The notes under the pieces: generated by a model
Database searches by the model: none
What the model was told of the DNA's origin: nothing
Seen by the model: only the letters and a program-made list of their open reading frames with translations
Translations under genes and position numbers: made by a program
DNA from: Paraburkholderia acidisoli
GTDB lineage: Bacteria > Pseudomonadota > Gammaproteobacteria > Burkholderiales > Burkholderiaceae
DNA: 64,000 nt
Direction: 5' to 3'
Assembly: GCF_009789675.1 (NCBI RefSeq)
Contig: NZ_CP046913.1
Coordinates: forward strand, 1,922,001-1,986,000
Shown: piece after piece, positions 20,855-28,355 of the stretch
How the letters are laid out: each line of letters starts with the position of its first letter
Position numbering within the stretch: the stretch's first letter is position 1

Positions 20855-22072
20855 TCAGCGCGAGCCGCACACGTCTTCGAACGCGCGTTCCAGCCGTGCG
20901 AAGCCTTCGTTCAGATCGGTTTCGGGGATGATGAGCGACGGCGCGAAGCGCAGTACGTCCGGGCCCGCGATCAGCATCATCACGCCGCGATGGGCCGCCG
21001 CCGAGAGGAAATCCTTCGCGCGGCCCGCATAACGCGCGTTGAGCTGCGCGCCGATCAGCAAGCCCTTGCCGCGCACTTCGGCGAGCGCGTCGAAGCGCTC
21101 GTTCAGGTGCGCGAGCTTCGCGCGGATCGCCTCGCCGCGCGCGCGCACGCCCGCGAGCAGCGCGGGATCGCTCACGAGCTCCACGACCTTGCCCGCGATC
21201 GCCGCGCCGAGCGGATTGCCGCCGTAGGTCGTGCCGTGCACGCCCAGCGTGAAGTGCGCGGCGATGGCGTCGGTCGTGAGCATCGCGCCGATCGGGAAGC
21301 CGTTGCCGAGCGCCTTCGCCGTGGTCAGGATGTCGGGCGTGACGCCGGTGTCCTCGTACGCGTAGAAGTGGCCGGTGCGGCCCACGCCGGTTTGCACCTC
21401 GTCGAAAATCAGCAGCGCGCCGTGCGCGTCGCAGGCTTCGCGCAGCACGCTCAGGAACGCCGGATCGGCGGGAATCACGCCGCCCTCGCCTTGCACGGGC
21501 TCGACGATCACCGCGCAGGTGCGGCTGCCGATGGCGCGCTTCGCCGCCTCGATGTCGTTGTACGGCAAATGCACGATGCCAGCGGGGCGCGGGCCGAAGC
21601 CTTCCGAGTATTTCGGCTGGCCGCCCACGCTCACGGTGAAGAAGGTGCGGCCGTGAAACGACTGTGTGAACGAGATGATCTCGTCCTTGTGCGCGCCGTG
21701 CCGGTCGAACGCCACGCGGCGCGCGAGCTTGAGCGCGGCCTCGTTGGCCTCGGCGCCCGAATTCGCGAAGAACGCGCGATCGGCGAACGTCAGCGCGGCG
21801 AGTTGTTGCGCGAGGCGCAGCACGGGCTCGTTGGTGTAGCCATTGCCGATGTGCCAGAGCTTGCCGCCCTGCTCGTGCAGCACGCGCAGCAGAGCGGGAT
21901 TCGCGTGGCCGAGCGCGGTGACGGCGATGCCGCCCGCGAAGTCGATGTACTCGCGGCCTGCGGTGTCCCAGAGGCGCGAGCCTTCGCCGCGATCGGGCAC
22001 GAACGGCGCGGGCGAGAACACGGGCACCATGACTTCGTCGAAGGTCTGGCGGCTCACGGGCTGGTCGTTCAT
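20855..22072 (-). CDS. astC: Succinylornithine transaminase AstC (acetylornithine aminotransferase family)
   Basis: AstC transfers the delta-amino group of succinylornithine to 2-oxoglutarate. The 405-residue PLP enzyme has the class III aminotransferase signature [14 protein letters not shown], the PLP lysine Lys253 in [18 protein letters not shown] for phosphate binding and [16 protein letters not shown] precedes the chosen ATG at ideal spacing; the frame is open about 100 bases further upstream without a good start. It is the first gene of the ast operon. An ArgR-type operator lies about 120 bases upstream. Enzymes of this family often also act on acetylornithine in biosynthesis. Confidence 0.95.
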   Translation of the reverse strand: MNDQPVSRQTFDEVMVPVFSPAPFVPDRGEGSRLWDTAGREYIDFAGGIAVTALGHANPALLRVLHEQGGKLWHIGNGYTNEPVLRLAQQLAALTFADRAFFANSGAEANEAALKLARRVAFDRHGAHKDEIISFTQSFHGRTFFTVSVGGQPKYSEGFGPRPAGIVHLPYNDIEAAKRAIGSRTCAVIVEPVQGEGGVIPADPAFLSVLREACDAHGALLIFDEVQTGVGRTGHFYAYEDTGVTPDILTTAKALGNGFPIGAMLTTDAIAAHFTLGVHGTTYGGNPLGAAIAGKVVELVSDPALLAGVRARGEAIRAKLAHLNERFDALAEVRGKGLLIGAQLNARYAGRAKDFLSAAAHRGVMMLIAGPDVLRFAPSLIIPETDLNEGFARLERAFEDVCGSR

Positions 22073-22190
22073 GGCGGCTCCTCGAGGGAATGAAGCGGGA
22101 ATCAAGCACGAATCAAGCGAAGTTCGATGCAGGCTGGATACGCGCGCGGGTCGTGCGGATGACCTGTGCAGTGTAGGCAAGCGCGCCGCA

Positions 22191-22234
22191 AACGTCTTGC
22201 GCAGACGCGACAGGTTTTTTCGTCAGGCGACGCG
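22191..22234 (-). promoter_or_regulatory. Candidate ArgR operator (tandem half-sites) upstream of astC
   Basis: On the minus strand TGTCGC is followed by 8 bases and AA (22212 down to 22197), an exact match to the half-site reported for the AraC-type ArgR of Pseudomonas (TGTCGC-N8-AA). A second, one-mismatch half-site (CGTCGC-N8-AA) starts 20 bases upstream in the same orientation. Direct repeats at about two helical turns fit dimer binding. The match is seen in the sequence; binding is inferred. The gene for such a regulator lies next door. Confidence 0.65.
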
Positions 22235-22320
22235 CCTGGAACCGGATGGAAGACCGGGTCAAGGACCAGATCGCGGCTCGAATCGCCGCCACGCCCGCGT
22301 GCGGCGGTGCAGCACGGCGC

Positions 22321-23496
22321 TCAATGCCGCTCGGGCGACTCCGCCGCTTCGGCCGGTTGCGAAAATTGCCCGGATCGTGAAGCTTCCACCAATTGCGAAG
22401 CTTCCACCGATTGTGAAGCTTCCACCGATTGCGAAGTTTGCGCCGATGCCGCCCCGCCGCCCTGCTGGCGCGCGATCCAGTTGCGCCGGTCCTCGCGCGG
22501 CGTCACGCCGAAGCGCTCGCGATACGCGTTCGAAAAATGCGCCGCCGAGGCAAACCCGCACGCGAGACTGATCTGCACGACCGACTTGCTCGTGCGCTGC
22601 AACTGCGAGCGCGCCTTCGCGAGACGCAGGCCGAGGTAGTACTTCGCGGGCATCGCGTTCAGATACTGCCGGAACAGCCGTTCGAGCTGACGCCGCGAGA
22701 CGCCCACGAGCGTGGCGATTTCGTCGCTCGTGAGCGGGTCTTCGATATTCGCCTCCATGAGGCGCAGCGCCTCGTTCAGTCGCGGATGCCGCTCGCCGGG
22801 CGCGGTCACGAACGGAATGCGCTGACGCTCGTCGCCGCTGCGCAACGTACTCGCGCCCATGGCGTCGGCGATCCGGCCCGCGAGTTCGGGACCGTGATCG
22901 CGGCCGATCATCGCGAGCATGAAGTCGAGCGTGGCCTGACCGCCCGCGCAGGTCGCGCGGTCGCGATCGATCTCGTAAATCTGTTGCGTGGCGATGCTGT
23001 GCTCGAAGCGCTCGGTGAACTGCTGATACGTCTCCCAGTTCACGGCCGCGCGATAACCGTGCAACTGGCCCGCGAGCGCGAGCCACCAGACGCCGTGATG
23101 CACGCCGGTGACGAGCGGCGTGCGCGGCGCGACACGCGCGAGCGTGGCGAGCAAGGCGCTGTCGTCGGCGGAAGGTTGATAGCGGCCGCTCACCACGATG
23201 AGCCAGTCGCAGGCCGGAGCGGCGGAAGCGTTGCAGGAAGCGTCGAAAGCATGGTCGAACGCGAAGTCGGCGGCCCGCTGCGCGCCGCCCGACAGCGGCA
23301 CGGGCCGGCCGTCGCGCGACCCGAGGCGCCAGCGATACAGCGCCCGGCCATCGATCTCGTTGGCGAGATCGAGCGCGTCGACGATCAACCCGATCGCCGA
23401 CATCGACACGGGCGCGAGCGCGACGATCGCGACCTGCACGGTGCGCCCGGTGCGCGAAGCACCGGCATCGTCGAAGGAAACGGAAGCGCGAATCAT
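22321..23496 (-). CDS. argR: AraC/GlxA-family arginine regulator (Pseudomonas ArgR type)
   Basis: This 391-residue regulator has an N-terminal DJ-1/PfpI-like domain (VQVAIVALAPVSMSAIG) and a C-terminal AraC helix-turn-helix domain, with MEANIEDPLTSDEIATLVG, VSRRQLERLFRQYL and the second helix region ISLACGFASAAHFSNAYRERFG. In pseudomonads ArgR of this type activates the aru and aot operons in response to arginine. It sits 18 bases after the hisP-like gene and before astC, the arrangement expected. The ATG at 23496 has no strong ribosome site, and a TTG at 23502 is possible, so coupling to the upstream gene is likely. The C-terminal 40 residues are low-complexity, encoded by 18-bp tandem repeats. 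Confidence 0.85.
   Translation of the reverse strand: MIRASVSFDDAGASRTGRTVQVAIVALAPVSMSAIGLIVDALDLANEIDGRALYRWRLGSRDGRPVPLSGGAQRAADFAFDHAFDASCNASAAPACDWLIVVSGRYQPSADDSALLATLARVAPRTPLVTGVHHGVWWLALAGQLHGYRAAVNWETYQQFTERFEHSIATQQIYEIDRDRATCAGGQATLDFMLAMIGRDHGPELAGRIADAMGASTLRSGDERQRIPFVTAPGERHPRLNEALRLMEANIEDPLTSDEIATLVGVSRRQLERLFRQYLNAMPAKYYLGLRLAKARSQLQRTSKSVVQISLACGFASAAHFSNAYRERFGVTPREDRRNWIARQQGGGAASAQTSQSVEASQSVEASQLVEASRSGQFSQPAEAAESPERH
22380..22451. repeat. Four 18-bp tandem repeats in the 3' end of argR
   Basis: Units at 22380-22397, 22398-22415 and 22416-22433 differ by one or two bases (core AAGCTTCCACC); a fourth, more diverged unit follows to 22451. They encode repeated (S/Q)VEAS-type hexapeptides at the C-terminus, outside the DNA-binding domain. 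Being a multiple of three, copy-number change would not shift the frame. Confidence 0.8.
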
Positions 23497-23514
23497 CGGC
23501 AAAACGTGGCCGCG

Positions 23515-24336
23515 TTACTTGAGACTGCCCGAGAGGAACTGGCGCAGGCGCTCGCTGCGCGGCGCGCCGAGCACCGCGGCGGGCGCGCCTTCTTCCTCGG
23601 TGCGCCCCTGATGCAGGAACATCACGTGATTCGACACGTTGCGCGCGAAGCCCATCTCGTGCGTCACGACGATCATCGTGCGGCCTTCCTCCGCGAGCTT
23701 CTGCATCACCTTGAGCACTTCGCCCACGAGTTCCGGGTCGAGCGCGGACGTCGGCTCGTCGAACAGCATCACGTCGGGATGCATCGCGAGCGCGCGCGCA
23801 ATGGCCACGCGCTGCTGCTGACCGCCCGAAAGATGCGCGGGATATTGCGTCTCCACGCGCGGCGCGAGTCCGACCTTCTCCAGATATTCGCGCGCGCGAT
23901 CCTCGGCCTCCTTGCGCGGCACGCCCAGCACGTGCACGGGCGCTTCCATCACGTTCTCGAGCACGTTCATGTGCGACCAGAGATTGAAGTGCTGAAACAC
24001 CATGGCGAGCTTGGTGCGAATACGCTGAAGCTGCTTGTGATCGGCCACGTCGAGGTCGCCGTTGCGGCCCGCCCGGGTGCGCACGAGTTCGCCGTCCACC
24101 ACGATCTCGCCCGCGTTCGGCTTTTCCAGAAAGTTCACGCAGCGCAGAAACGTGCTCTTGCCCGAGCCGCTCGCGCCGATGATGCTGATCACGTCGCCCT
24201 TCTTCGCGTCGAGGGAGATGCCCTTGAGCACCTCGTTGTCGCCGTAGCGCTTGTGGATGTCGCGCGCAACGAGCTTGCTCGCTTCGGACGATGCCGCGTG
24301 TTGTGCGGATTGTGCGGATTGTGCGGATAGGGCCAT
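23515..24336 (-). CDS. hisP: Basic amino acid ABC transporter ATPase (HisP/AotP family)
   Basis: This 273-residue ATP-binding subunit has Walker A (GASGSGKST), a Q-loop (VFQHFNLW), the ABC signature LSGGQQQR, Walker B ([13 protein letters not shown]) and the switch His (VTHEMG). The insert with [12 protein letters not shown] between Walker A and the Q-loop is typical of HisP. It should energise uptake of arginine, histidine, lysine or ornithine with a HisQM-type permease. GGAG lies four to six bases before the ATG. The N-terminus has SAQSAQSAQ from a 9-bp repeat. No permease genes are adjacent: the next gene upstream is cbtA, behind a terminator. Pairing with the binding protein at 13796-14581 is plausible. 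Confidence 0.92.
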   Translation of the reverse strand: MALSAQSAQSAQHAASSEASKLVARDIHKRYGDNEVLKGISLDAKKGDVISIIGASGSGKSTFLRCVNFLEKPNAGEIVVDGELVRTRAGRNGDLDVADHKQLQRIRTKLAMVFQHFNLWSHMNVLENVMEAPVHVLGVPRKEAEDRAREYLEKVGLAPRVETQYPAHLSGGQQQRVAIARALAMHPDVMLFDEPTSALDPELVGEVLKVMQKLAEEGRTMIVVTHEMGFARNVSNHVMFLHQGRTEEEGAPAAVLGAPRSERLRQFLSGSLK

Positions 24337-24440
24337 GATCGTCTCCGTCCTCTTTCGTGTGCCGCCGAACCCAGACGATACCGCACCGGCGAGGGAGCGC
24401 GCGGCGGCGGGCGAAGGCGAGACTTTACACCGCGCGCGCC

Positions 24441-24482
24441 CCATGAAAAAACGCCCCGGCGAGGCGGGGCGTTTTTTCATGG
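24441..24482. terminator. Strong terminator between cbtA and the hisP-argR-ast unit
   Basis: A perfect 17-bp inverted repeat (24441-24457 with 24466-24482, core AACGCCCC) with an 8-base loop has T runs on both strands. It ends cbtA transcription on the minus strand and separates it from hisP, whose promoter must lie between 24337 and 24440. Confidence 0.9.
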
Positions 24483-24580
24483 CGGCATGGCGGCATGGCT
24501 GCGCGGCCAGGCGGCACGCTTCAGGACGATGCGGCGACGTCACGCGCGCGATGCGTCATCGACAGAATCGCGCCACGCCG

Positions 24581-25327
24581 TCACGCGGCCCGCGCGCGCT
24601 GCGCACCGCCCGGTCGGACCTGCGCGCCCACGAGCCGCTCGGCCATCGCGCCGAACGCGAGACCGATGGTCGTCCAGAGAATCGCCTGCATGCCGATCGA
24701 GACCGCGCGGAACTTCCAAAGCAGCACGGCCGGGAACGCGGCGGGCACTTCGTTGATGGCGGGCAGCGCGAGCTGGATCGCACCGATCACCACCACGAAC
24801 AGCACGAGCGCCACGATCGACGCATTCCAGACGCCGAGCTTCGCCACGCATGCCGCGCGCACCTTGAGCGCGAACACCGAAACGGCGAGGGAGATGGCGA
24901 TCATCAGGAAAAACAGCCCGGTGCGATAACCGATGGTCTCGGGATCGCCGACCGAAGGCGGATTGGCCGGATATTTGATATTCGGCACGAGATAGATCGC
25001 GACGAACGCCGCGAGCGCGAGCCACGCCGCCAGCGCGCGCGGCGAGAGACGTCCCGCGCGGCCGTGCGCATAGGCGAACACGAGCGCGAACAGGCCGCCG
25101 ATCGACGCGCCGTAGACCATCACGCCCGTGAAGAGCCCGTAGCTCGACTGGGTCGCGCGGCTCACGATCTCGGGCTCGGGCGCCTCGCCCTTGGCGGCGT
25201 CGGCTTTTTCCTCGAACGAGATGGCCTGATCGACCTGCGGCTCGCCCGCGATCTTCGCGAAGCTGAACGTGAGCAAACCCGCGGCGATGCCTGCCAGCAT
25301 CCCGCGCACCAGCAACTTGCCAACCAT
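24581..25327 (-). CDS. cbtA: CbtA family cobalt transporter subunit
   Basis: This 248-residue membrane protein begins MVGKLLVRGMLAGIAAGLL and has about five or six hydrophobic segments, with the polar stretch EIVSRATQSSYGLFTGVM and VYGASIGGLFALVFAYAHGR typical of CbtA. CbtAB is a predicted cobalt uptake system found under cobalamin riboswitch control. The gene begins 13 bases after cbtB and ends at a strong terminator, so it is the last gene of a two-gene operon. Transport of cobalt is predicted for the family and has not been shown here. Confidence 0.85.
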   Translation of the reverse strand: MVGKLLVRGMLAGIAAGLLTFSFAKIAGEPQVDQAISFEEKADAAKGEAPEPEIVSRATQSSYGLFTGVMVYGASIGGLFALVFAYAHGRAGRLSPRALAAWLALAAFVAIYLVPNIKYPANPPSVGDPETIGYRTGLFFLMIAISLAVSVFALKVRAACVAKLGVWNASIVALVLFVVVIGAIQLALPAINEVPAAFPAVLLWKFRAVSIGMQAILWTTIGLAFGAMAERLVGAQVRPGGAQRARAA

Positions 25328-25340
25328 GTGCGGCTCCGGC

Positions 25341-25559
25341 TTAGTGACAGGGAAAGCCGAGCAGATGGCGGCCGTCGTGAACGAATTCGTGGACGTACAT
25401 GCCCGGGAAGATCGACGTCGCGCCCTGCTCCGCGCCGACGAAGTACAGCGCGAGCAGCAGCATGAGGCCGCCGAAAATGGCCCAGGGAAGGATCTCGCGC
25501 AGCGGAATGGGCGCCGGCGTGGCCGGGGCGTGCTGCAGAGGCAAAGTGGCTTCGGACAT
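25341..25559 (-). CDS. cbtB: CbtB family cobalt transporter subunit
   Basis: CbtB proteins are about 60-75 residues with one membrane helix and a C-terminal His-containing metal motif. This 72-residue protein has one helix (PWAIFGGLMLLLALYFV) followed by YVHEFVHDGRHLLGFPCH, with four His and one Cys suited to metal binding. AGGAG precedes the ATG at 25559. It is the first gene after a cobalamin riboswitch and is followed directly by cbtA. Longer in-frame starts extend into the riboswitch and are not credible. Confidence 0.88.
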   Translation of the reverse strand: MSEATLPLQHAPATPAPIPLREILPWAIFGGLMLLLALYFVGAEQGATSIFPGMYVHEFVHDGRHLLGFPCH

Positions 25560-25599
25560 GGTGACTTCTCCTGGGGTTGCGCGCCCCGTTAGTCGCAGA

Positions 25600-25735
25600 T
25601 TCGGTGAAACAGCGTGAGCACGACGCGGGTCTGACTTCCGTTGCGGCAATCGAAGCGTGGTTCGATCGGGGCAACCGTTACAGTGGCGCGACCGCGCCGG
25701 ACTTGCACCGGCTTCCGTGTCGTGAGGCCTGTATT
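25600..25735 (-). promoter_or_regulatory. Cobalamin riboswitch controlling cbtB-cbtA
   Basis: Read on the minus strand, the leader contains GAAGCCGGTGCAAGTCCGGC, then GCGCCACTGTAACGG, then GGAAGTCAGACCCGC. These are the conserved core of the AdoCbl riboswitch (GGTG-AA-TCC, the C-ACTGTAA segment, and a B12-box variant) in correct order, ending about 60 bases before the cbtB ribosome site. Such riboswitches repress when adenosylcobalamin is abundant. Exact borders are approximate. Confidence 0.92.
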
Positions 25736-25821
25736 CTACGCGCTGCGGCGAGCAGGCGCGGAGGCCGTGCCGGGTGGGGTTCGAACCAACGCGGCGCGCA
25801 TTCAAGCGGAGAAAGGGCGAG

Positions 25822-26502
25822 ATGTCGATGAAGGTCTGGCTGGTGAGTCATGCGGCAAACGCGGCATTGCGCGCGGGGACGTTTCCGGTTGCGGTGGATA
25901 CGAACGACGCGGCCGACCCGGGCGTAGCGGAAGATGGCGCGAGTGAAGCGCCCGAAGCGCTCGATGCGTGCGCCAGCGAGGCGATCGGCGCATGGCGCGC
26001 GCGCTGGCTGGCCTCGATCGGCGACGGCGCGCGGGTCGTGGCCAGTCCCGCGCCCATCGCGCGGGCGACCGCGCGCGCGGCCGTCTGCGCGCCGGCCGCC
26101 GCGATGGAAATCGAGCGCTGCGACGCCATCGCCGAGGCGCATTTTGGCGCGTGGCAGGGCCAACGGCTCGTCGATATCGCCCGGGAAACGCCAGCCGCCC
26201 TCGCGGCCTGGACGCGCGACCCCGCCTTCGCGCCGCCCGGCGGCGGCGAATCGTTCGACGACCTGCGCCGGCGCGTGGCCGCATGGCTCGACGGTTTGCG
26301 CCATCCCGCCGATGTCGGCACCCACGCCCGCACCGAAGCGCGAATCGTGGCATTCACCCACGCCAGCGTGATTCGCGCGGCGCTCCTGCACGCGCTCGGC
26401 GCGCCGTCGGCGGGATTCCGGGCGATCGAGATCGCGCCGCTGGACGTGGCCGTGCTGCGGGCGGGGCGCGAAGGGTGGGTTTGGGTGGCGGGTGTGGCCT
26501 GA
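25822..26502 (+). CDS. Histidine phosphatase family protein with altered catalytic motif
   Basis: The ATG at 25822 follows AAAGGG at four bases spacing and gives 226 residues. The fold of the histidine phosphatase (phosphoglycerate mutase-like) family is visible: FGAWQGQRLVDI, PGGGESFDDLRRRV and VAFTHASVIRAALLHAL with the second conserved His. The usual N-terminal RHGE/RHGxT reads SHAAN, so the nucleophile His10 is kept but the preceding Arg is Ser. Its position divergent from the B12-regulated cbtBA genes suggests a CobC (alpha-ribazole phosphatase) like role in cobalamin synthesis, but no other cob genes are in the window. Activity is uncertain because of the motif change. Confidence 0.75.
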   Translation: MSMKVWLVSHAANAALRAGTFPVAVDTNDAADPGVAEDGASEAPEALDACASEAIGAWRARWLASIGDGARVVASPAPIARATARAAVCAPAAAMEIERCDAIAEAHFGAWQGQRLVDIARETPAALAAWTRDPAFAPPGGGESFDDLRRRVAAWLDGLRHPADVGTHARTEARIVAFTHASVIRAALLHALGAPSAGFRAIEIAPLDVAVLRAGREGWVWVAGVA

Positions 26503-26551
26503 AGACCGCACTCGACACGCCGCACGCCGCTCGCCGCGCGCCCCCCGCTCC

Positions 26552-27571
26552 CTACTCCAGCCCCAATTGCGCCTTGATGGCCGGCAGCATGTACTGCACG
26601 GCCGCGCGCCCTTCCGCGATGGCGGGCCCGGCGCGGTGGAAGTCGAAGATTCCCATGCCGCCCAGGCGCGGCTGGATCAGCACGTCGGCGGGCTCGCCCG
26701 CGAGGCGGCTGCGCGTGATACGCACCTGCATGATGTCGATGCTTTGCGCGATCGAACTCAGCATCGAGGGCACGCGCGTGCTCGGCGGCGGCGCCACGCG
26801 CACGTCGGCGCCGCCCGCCACGCCTGGCGCGGCCGGTTGCAGCCAGTTCGGAAAGCGCTTGCCGTTGCGGCGCATGAGCGGCGCGGGCGCGGCAGCCGCC
26901 GTATCGCCAGCCAGCGCGCCTGGCGCGTCGGCTGGCGGCGGGTTCGCCTCCACGGGCACGGCGCGCGGCACCGTGTCGATGGCGCCGCCCAGATCGCGGC
27001 CGTTCAGAATGTCGTGATTGAGGTCGATGGCGATCACCGTGTCGGCACGCATCGCGCGCGCGGCCGAGACCGGCACGGGATTGCTGAGGCCGCCGTCCAC
27101 GAGCCACACGCCGTCGTGCCAGATCGGCGTGAAAATGCCCGGAATGGCAATCGACGCGCGCACCGCGTCCACCACGCCGCCCTCGCGCAGCCAGACCTCG
27201 CGGCCCGTGTCGAGTTCGGTGGCCACGGCCGCGAACGGCACCTTGAGATCGTCGATGGCGCGGCCATTGAACTGCTGCGCGAACAGGTCGATCACCTTGC
27301 GCCCGCCGAGCAACCCGCCCGAGAAACGCAGATCGAGCAGCCGCACCACGGTCTGCCACGTGAGCTTGCCAACCCAGTCCTCGAGCCAGTCGAGGTCGCC
27401 GTTCGCATACACCGCGCCCACGAGCGCGCCGATCGAGGTGCCGCACACCACGTCGGGCTTGATGCCGGCTTCCTCGAGCGCGCGGATCGCGCCGATATGC
27501 GCCCAGCCGCGCGCCGCGCCGCCGCCGAGCACGAGACCCACGCGCCGCGGCCGTCTGCGATGGCTCACCAT
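26552..27571 (-). CDS. Patatin-like phospholipase (RssA type)
   Basis: This 339-residue protein begins MVSHRRRPRRVGLVLGGGAARG. It has the patatin oxyanion motif GGGAARGWAH, the nucleophile Ser46 in GTSIGAL and the dyad Asp in LVDGGLSNPVP. Patatins are lipid acyl hydrolases; RssA-like bacterial members are poorly characterised. GAGGTG precedes the ATG at 27571; an in-frame GTG lies six bases upstream. A Pro/Ala-rich insert (about residues 205-245) interrupts the C-terminal half. It follows the BamE-like lipoprotein gene by 97 bases and may be co-transcribed. Confidence 0.88.
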   Translation of the reverse strand: MVSHRRRPRRVGLVLGGGAARGWAHIGAIRALEEAGIKPDVVCGTSIGALVGAVYANGDLDWLEDWVGKLTWQTVVRLLDLRFSGGLLGGRKVIDLFAQQFNGRAIDDLKVPFAAVATELDTGREVWLREGGVVDAVRASIAIPGIFTPIWHDGVWLVDGGLSNPVPVSAARAMRADTVIAIDLNHDILNGRDLGGAIDTVPRAVPVEANPPPADAPGALAGDTAAAAPAPLMRRNGKRFPNWLQPAAPGVAGGADVRVAPPPSTRVPSMLSSIAQSIDIMQVRITRSRLAGEPADVLIQPRLGGMGIFDFHRAGPAIAEGRAAVQYMLPAIKAQLGLE

Positions 27572-27616
27572 GCGCACCTCGCTTCGCCCGTGGCGGCCGG
27601 GGCTCCCCGTACTCCG

Positions 27617-27643
27617 ACCGTTTCGACCGTTTCGACCGTTTCG
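27617..27643. repeat. Three exact 9-bp tandem repeats between lipoprotein and patatin genes
   Basis: The unit ACCGTTTCG occurs three times in tandem in the 97-base spacer. It is non-coding on both strands as far as I can tell. It could vary by slippage and change spacing between the two cistrons. Confidence 0.8.
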
Positions 27644-27668
27644 AGCGCGTTCGCCACGTTCGATGCCG

Positions 27669-28256
27669 TCAATGCCCGCGTATCACGTCCGAGCGCGAGG
27701 TCGTCGAGACCACGCCGTCCGGGCCGAAATGCACGTTGAAATACGCTTCGGGCGTCACGCCCCCTTCTTCCCACTTCCAGCTCCACACGGTCTCCTTCTT
27801 CAGGCGGTAGTACGCCACTTGCCCCGGCTTGCCGAGCAACTGCCGCACCGCGTCCTCGCTCATGCCGATGCGGATCTTCGCGAAATTTTCCGCCGTCAGC
27901 GCCTGCGTGACAGCGACGAGCCGCCCGTTCGCGCCGATGTCGACCATCCACGTCTTGAGGCCTTGCGGGCCGCGCGGATATTCGAGCCGGCGCGAGCCGT
28001 CGTCGAACACGCGCTCGGTCTCGGGCTTGCCCATCTGCGCGCGCACCTGTTCGAGCGTGGTGACGCCGGGCGTGAGGCCCTTGAGCAGGAGCGCGTCGGG
28101 TTTGACCGAGTCGAAGAAGGCTTTGAGGGCTTGCCACATCGAGGCGATGAATGGGGACTGGCCGCTGGCGGCGTCGCAACCGGACAGCGCGATGAGCGTG
28201 CCGCACGCGAGCGCGCGCACCACGGCACTTACGCGGCGTTCGAAGCGAAATCTCAT
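27669..28256 (-). CDS. Putative lipoprotein with two BamE/SmpA-like half repeats (paralogue of 4309-4851)
   Basis: The ATG at 28256 opens a lipoprotein signal peptide ending in the lipobox ALSGC (Cys27). The 195-residue precursor aligns along its whole mature length with the protein at 4309-4851: RLEYPRGPQGLKTWMVDIGANG versus RLEYPRGPNGLTTWMLDFDANG (split at GL), ALTAENFAKIRIGMSEDAVRQLLGKPG versus the equivalent segment there, and VWSWKWEEGGV versus VWSWHWAEGGV. Both contain two G-(V/M)-x-x-(V/A)-R-x-x-x-GKP half repeats like BamE/SmpA. It is probably anchored in the outer membrane. The patatin gene follows. The function is unknown. Confidence 0.78.
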   Translation of the reverse strand: MRFRFERRVSAVVRALACGTLIALSGCDAASGQSPFIASMWQALKAFFDSVKPDALLLKGLTPGVTTLEQVRAQMGKPETERVFDDGSRRLEYPRGPQGLKTWMVDIGANGRLVAVTQALTAENFAKIRIGMSEDAVRQLLGKPGQVAYYRLKKETVWSWKWEEGGVTPEAYFNVHFGPDGVVSTTSRSDVIRGH

Positions 28257-28355
28257 GAGCCGGCACGACATCAGCGAGGAAAAATCACACGCGCGCGAAC
28301 CGCTGCACAACCGCCGCAAGCCGGCCCGCGCGCGCTACGTCCCCACAATGTACCG

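Noticed and set aside
25765..25790. GGTTCGAACC resembling a tRNA T-arm
   Set aside because: The flanking bases do not form the five-pair T stem, and no acceptor, D or anticodon arms are present; it is a chance palindrome upstream of the phosphatase-like gene.
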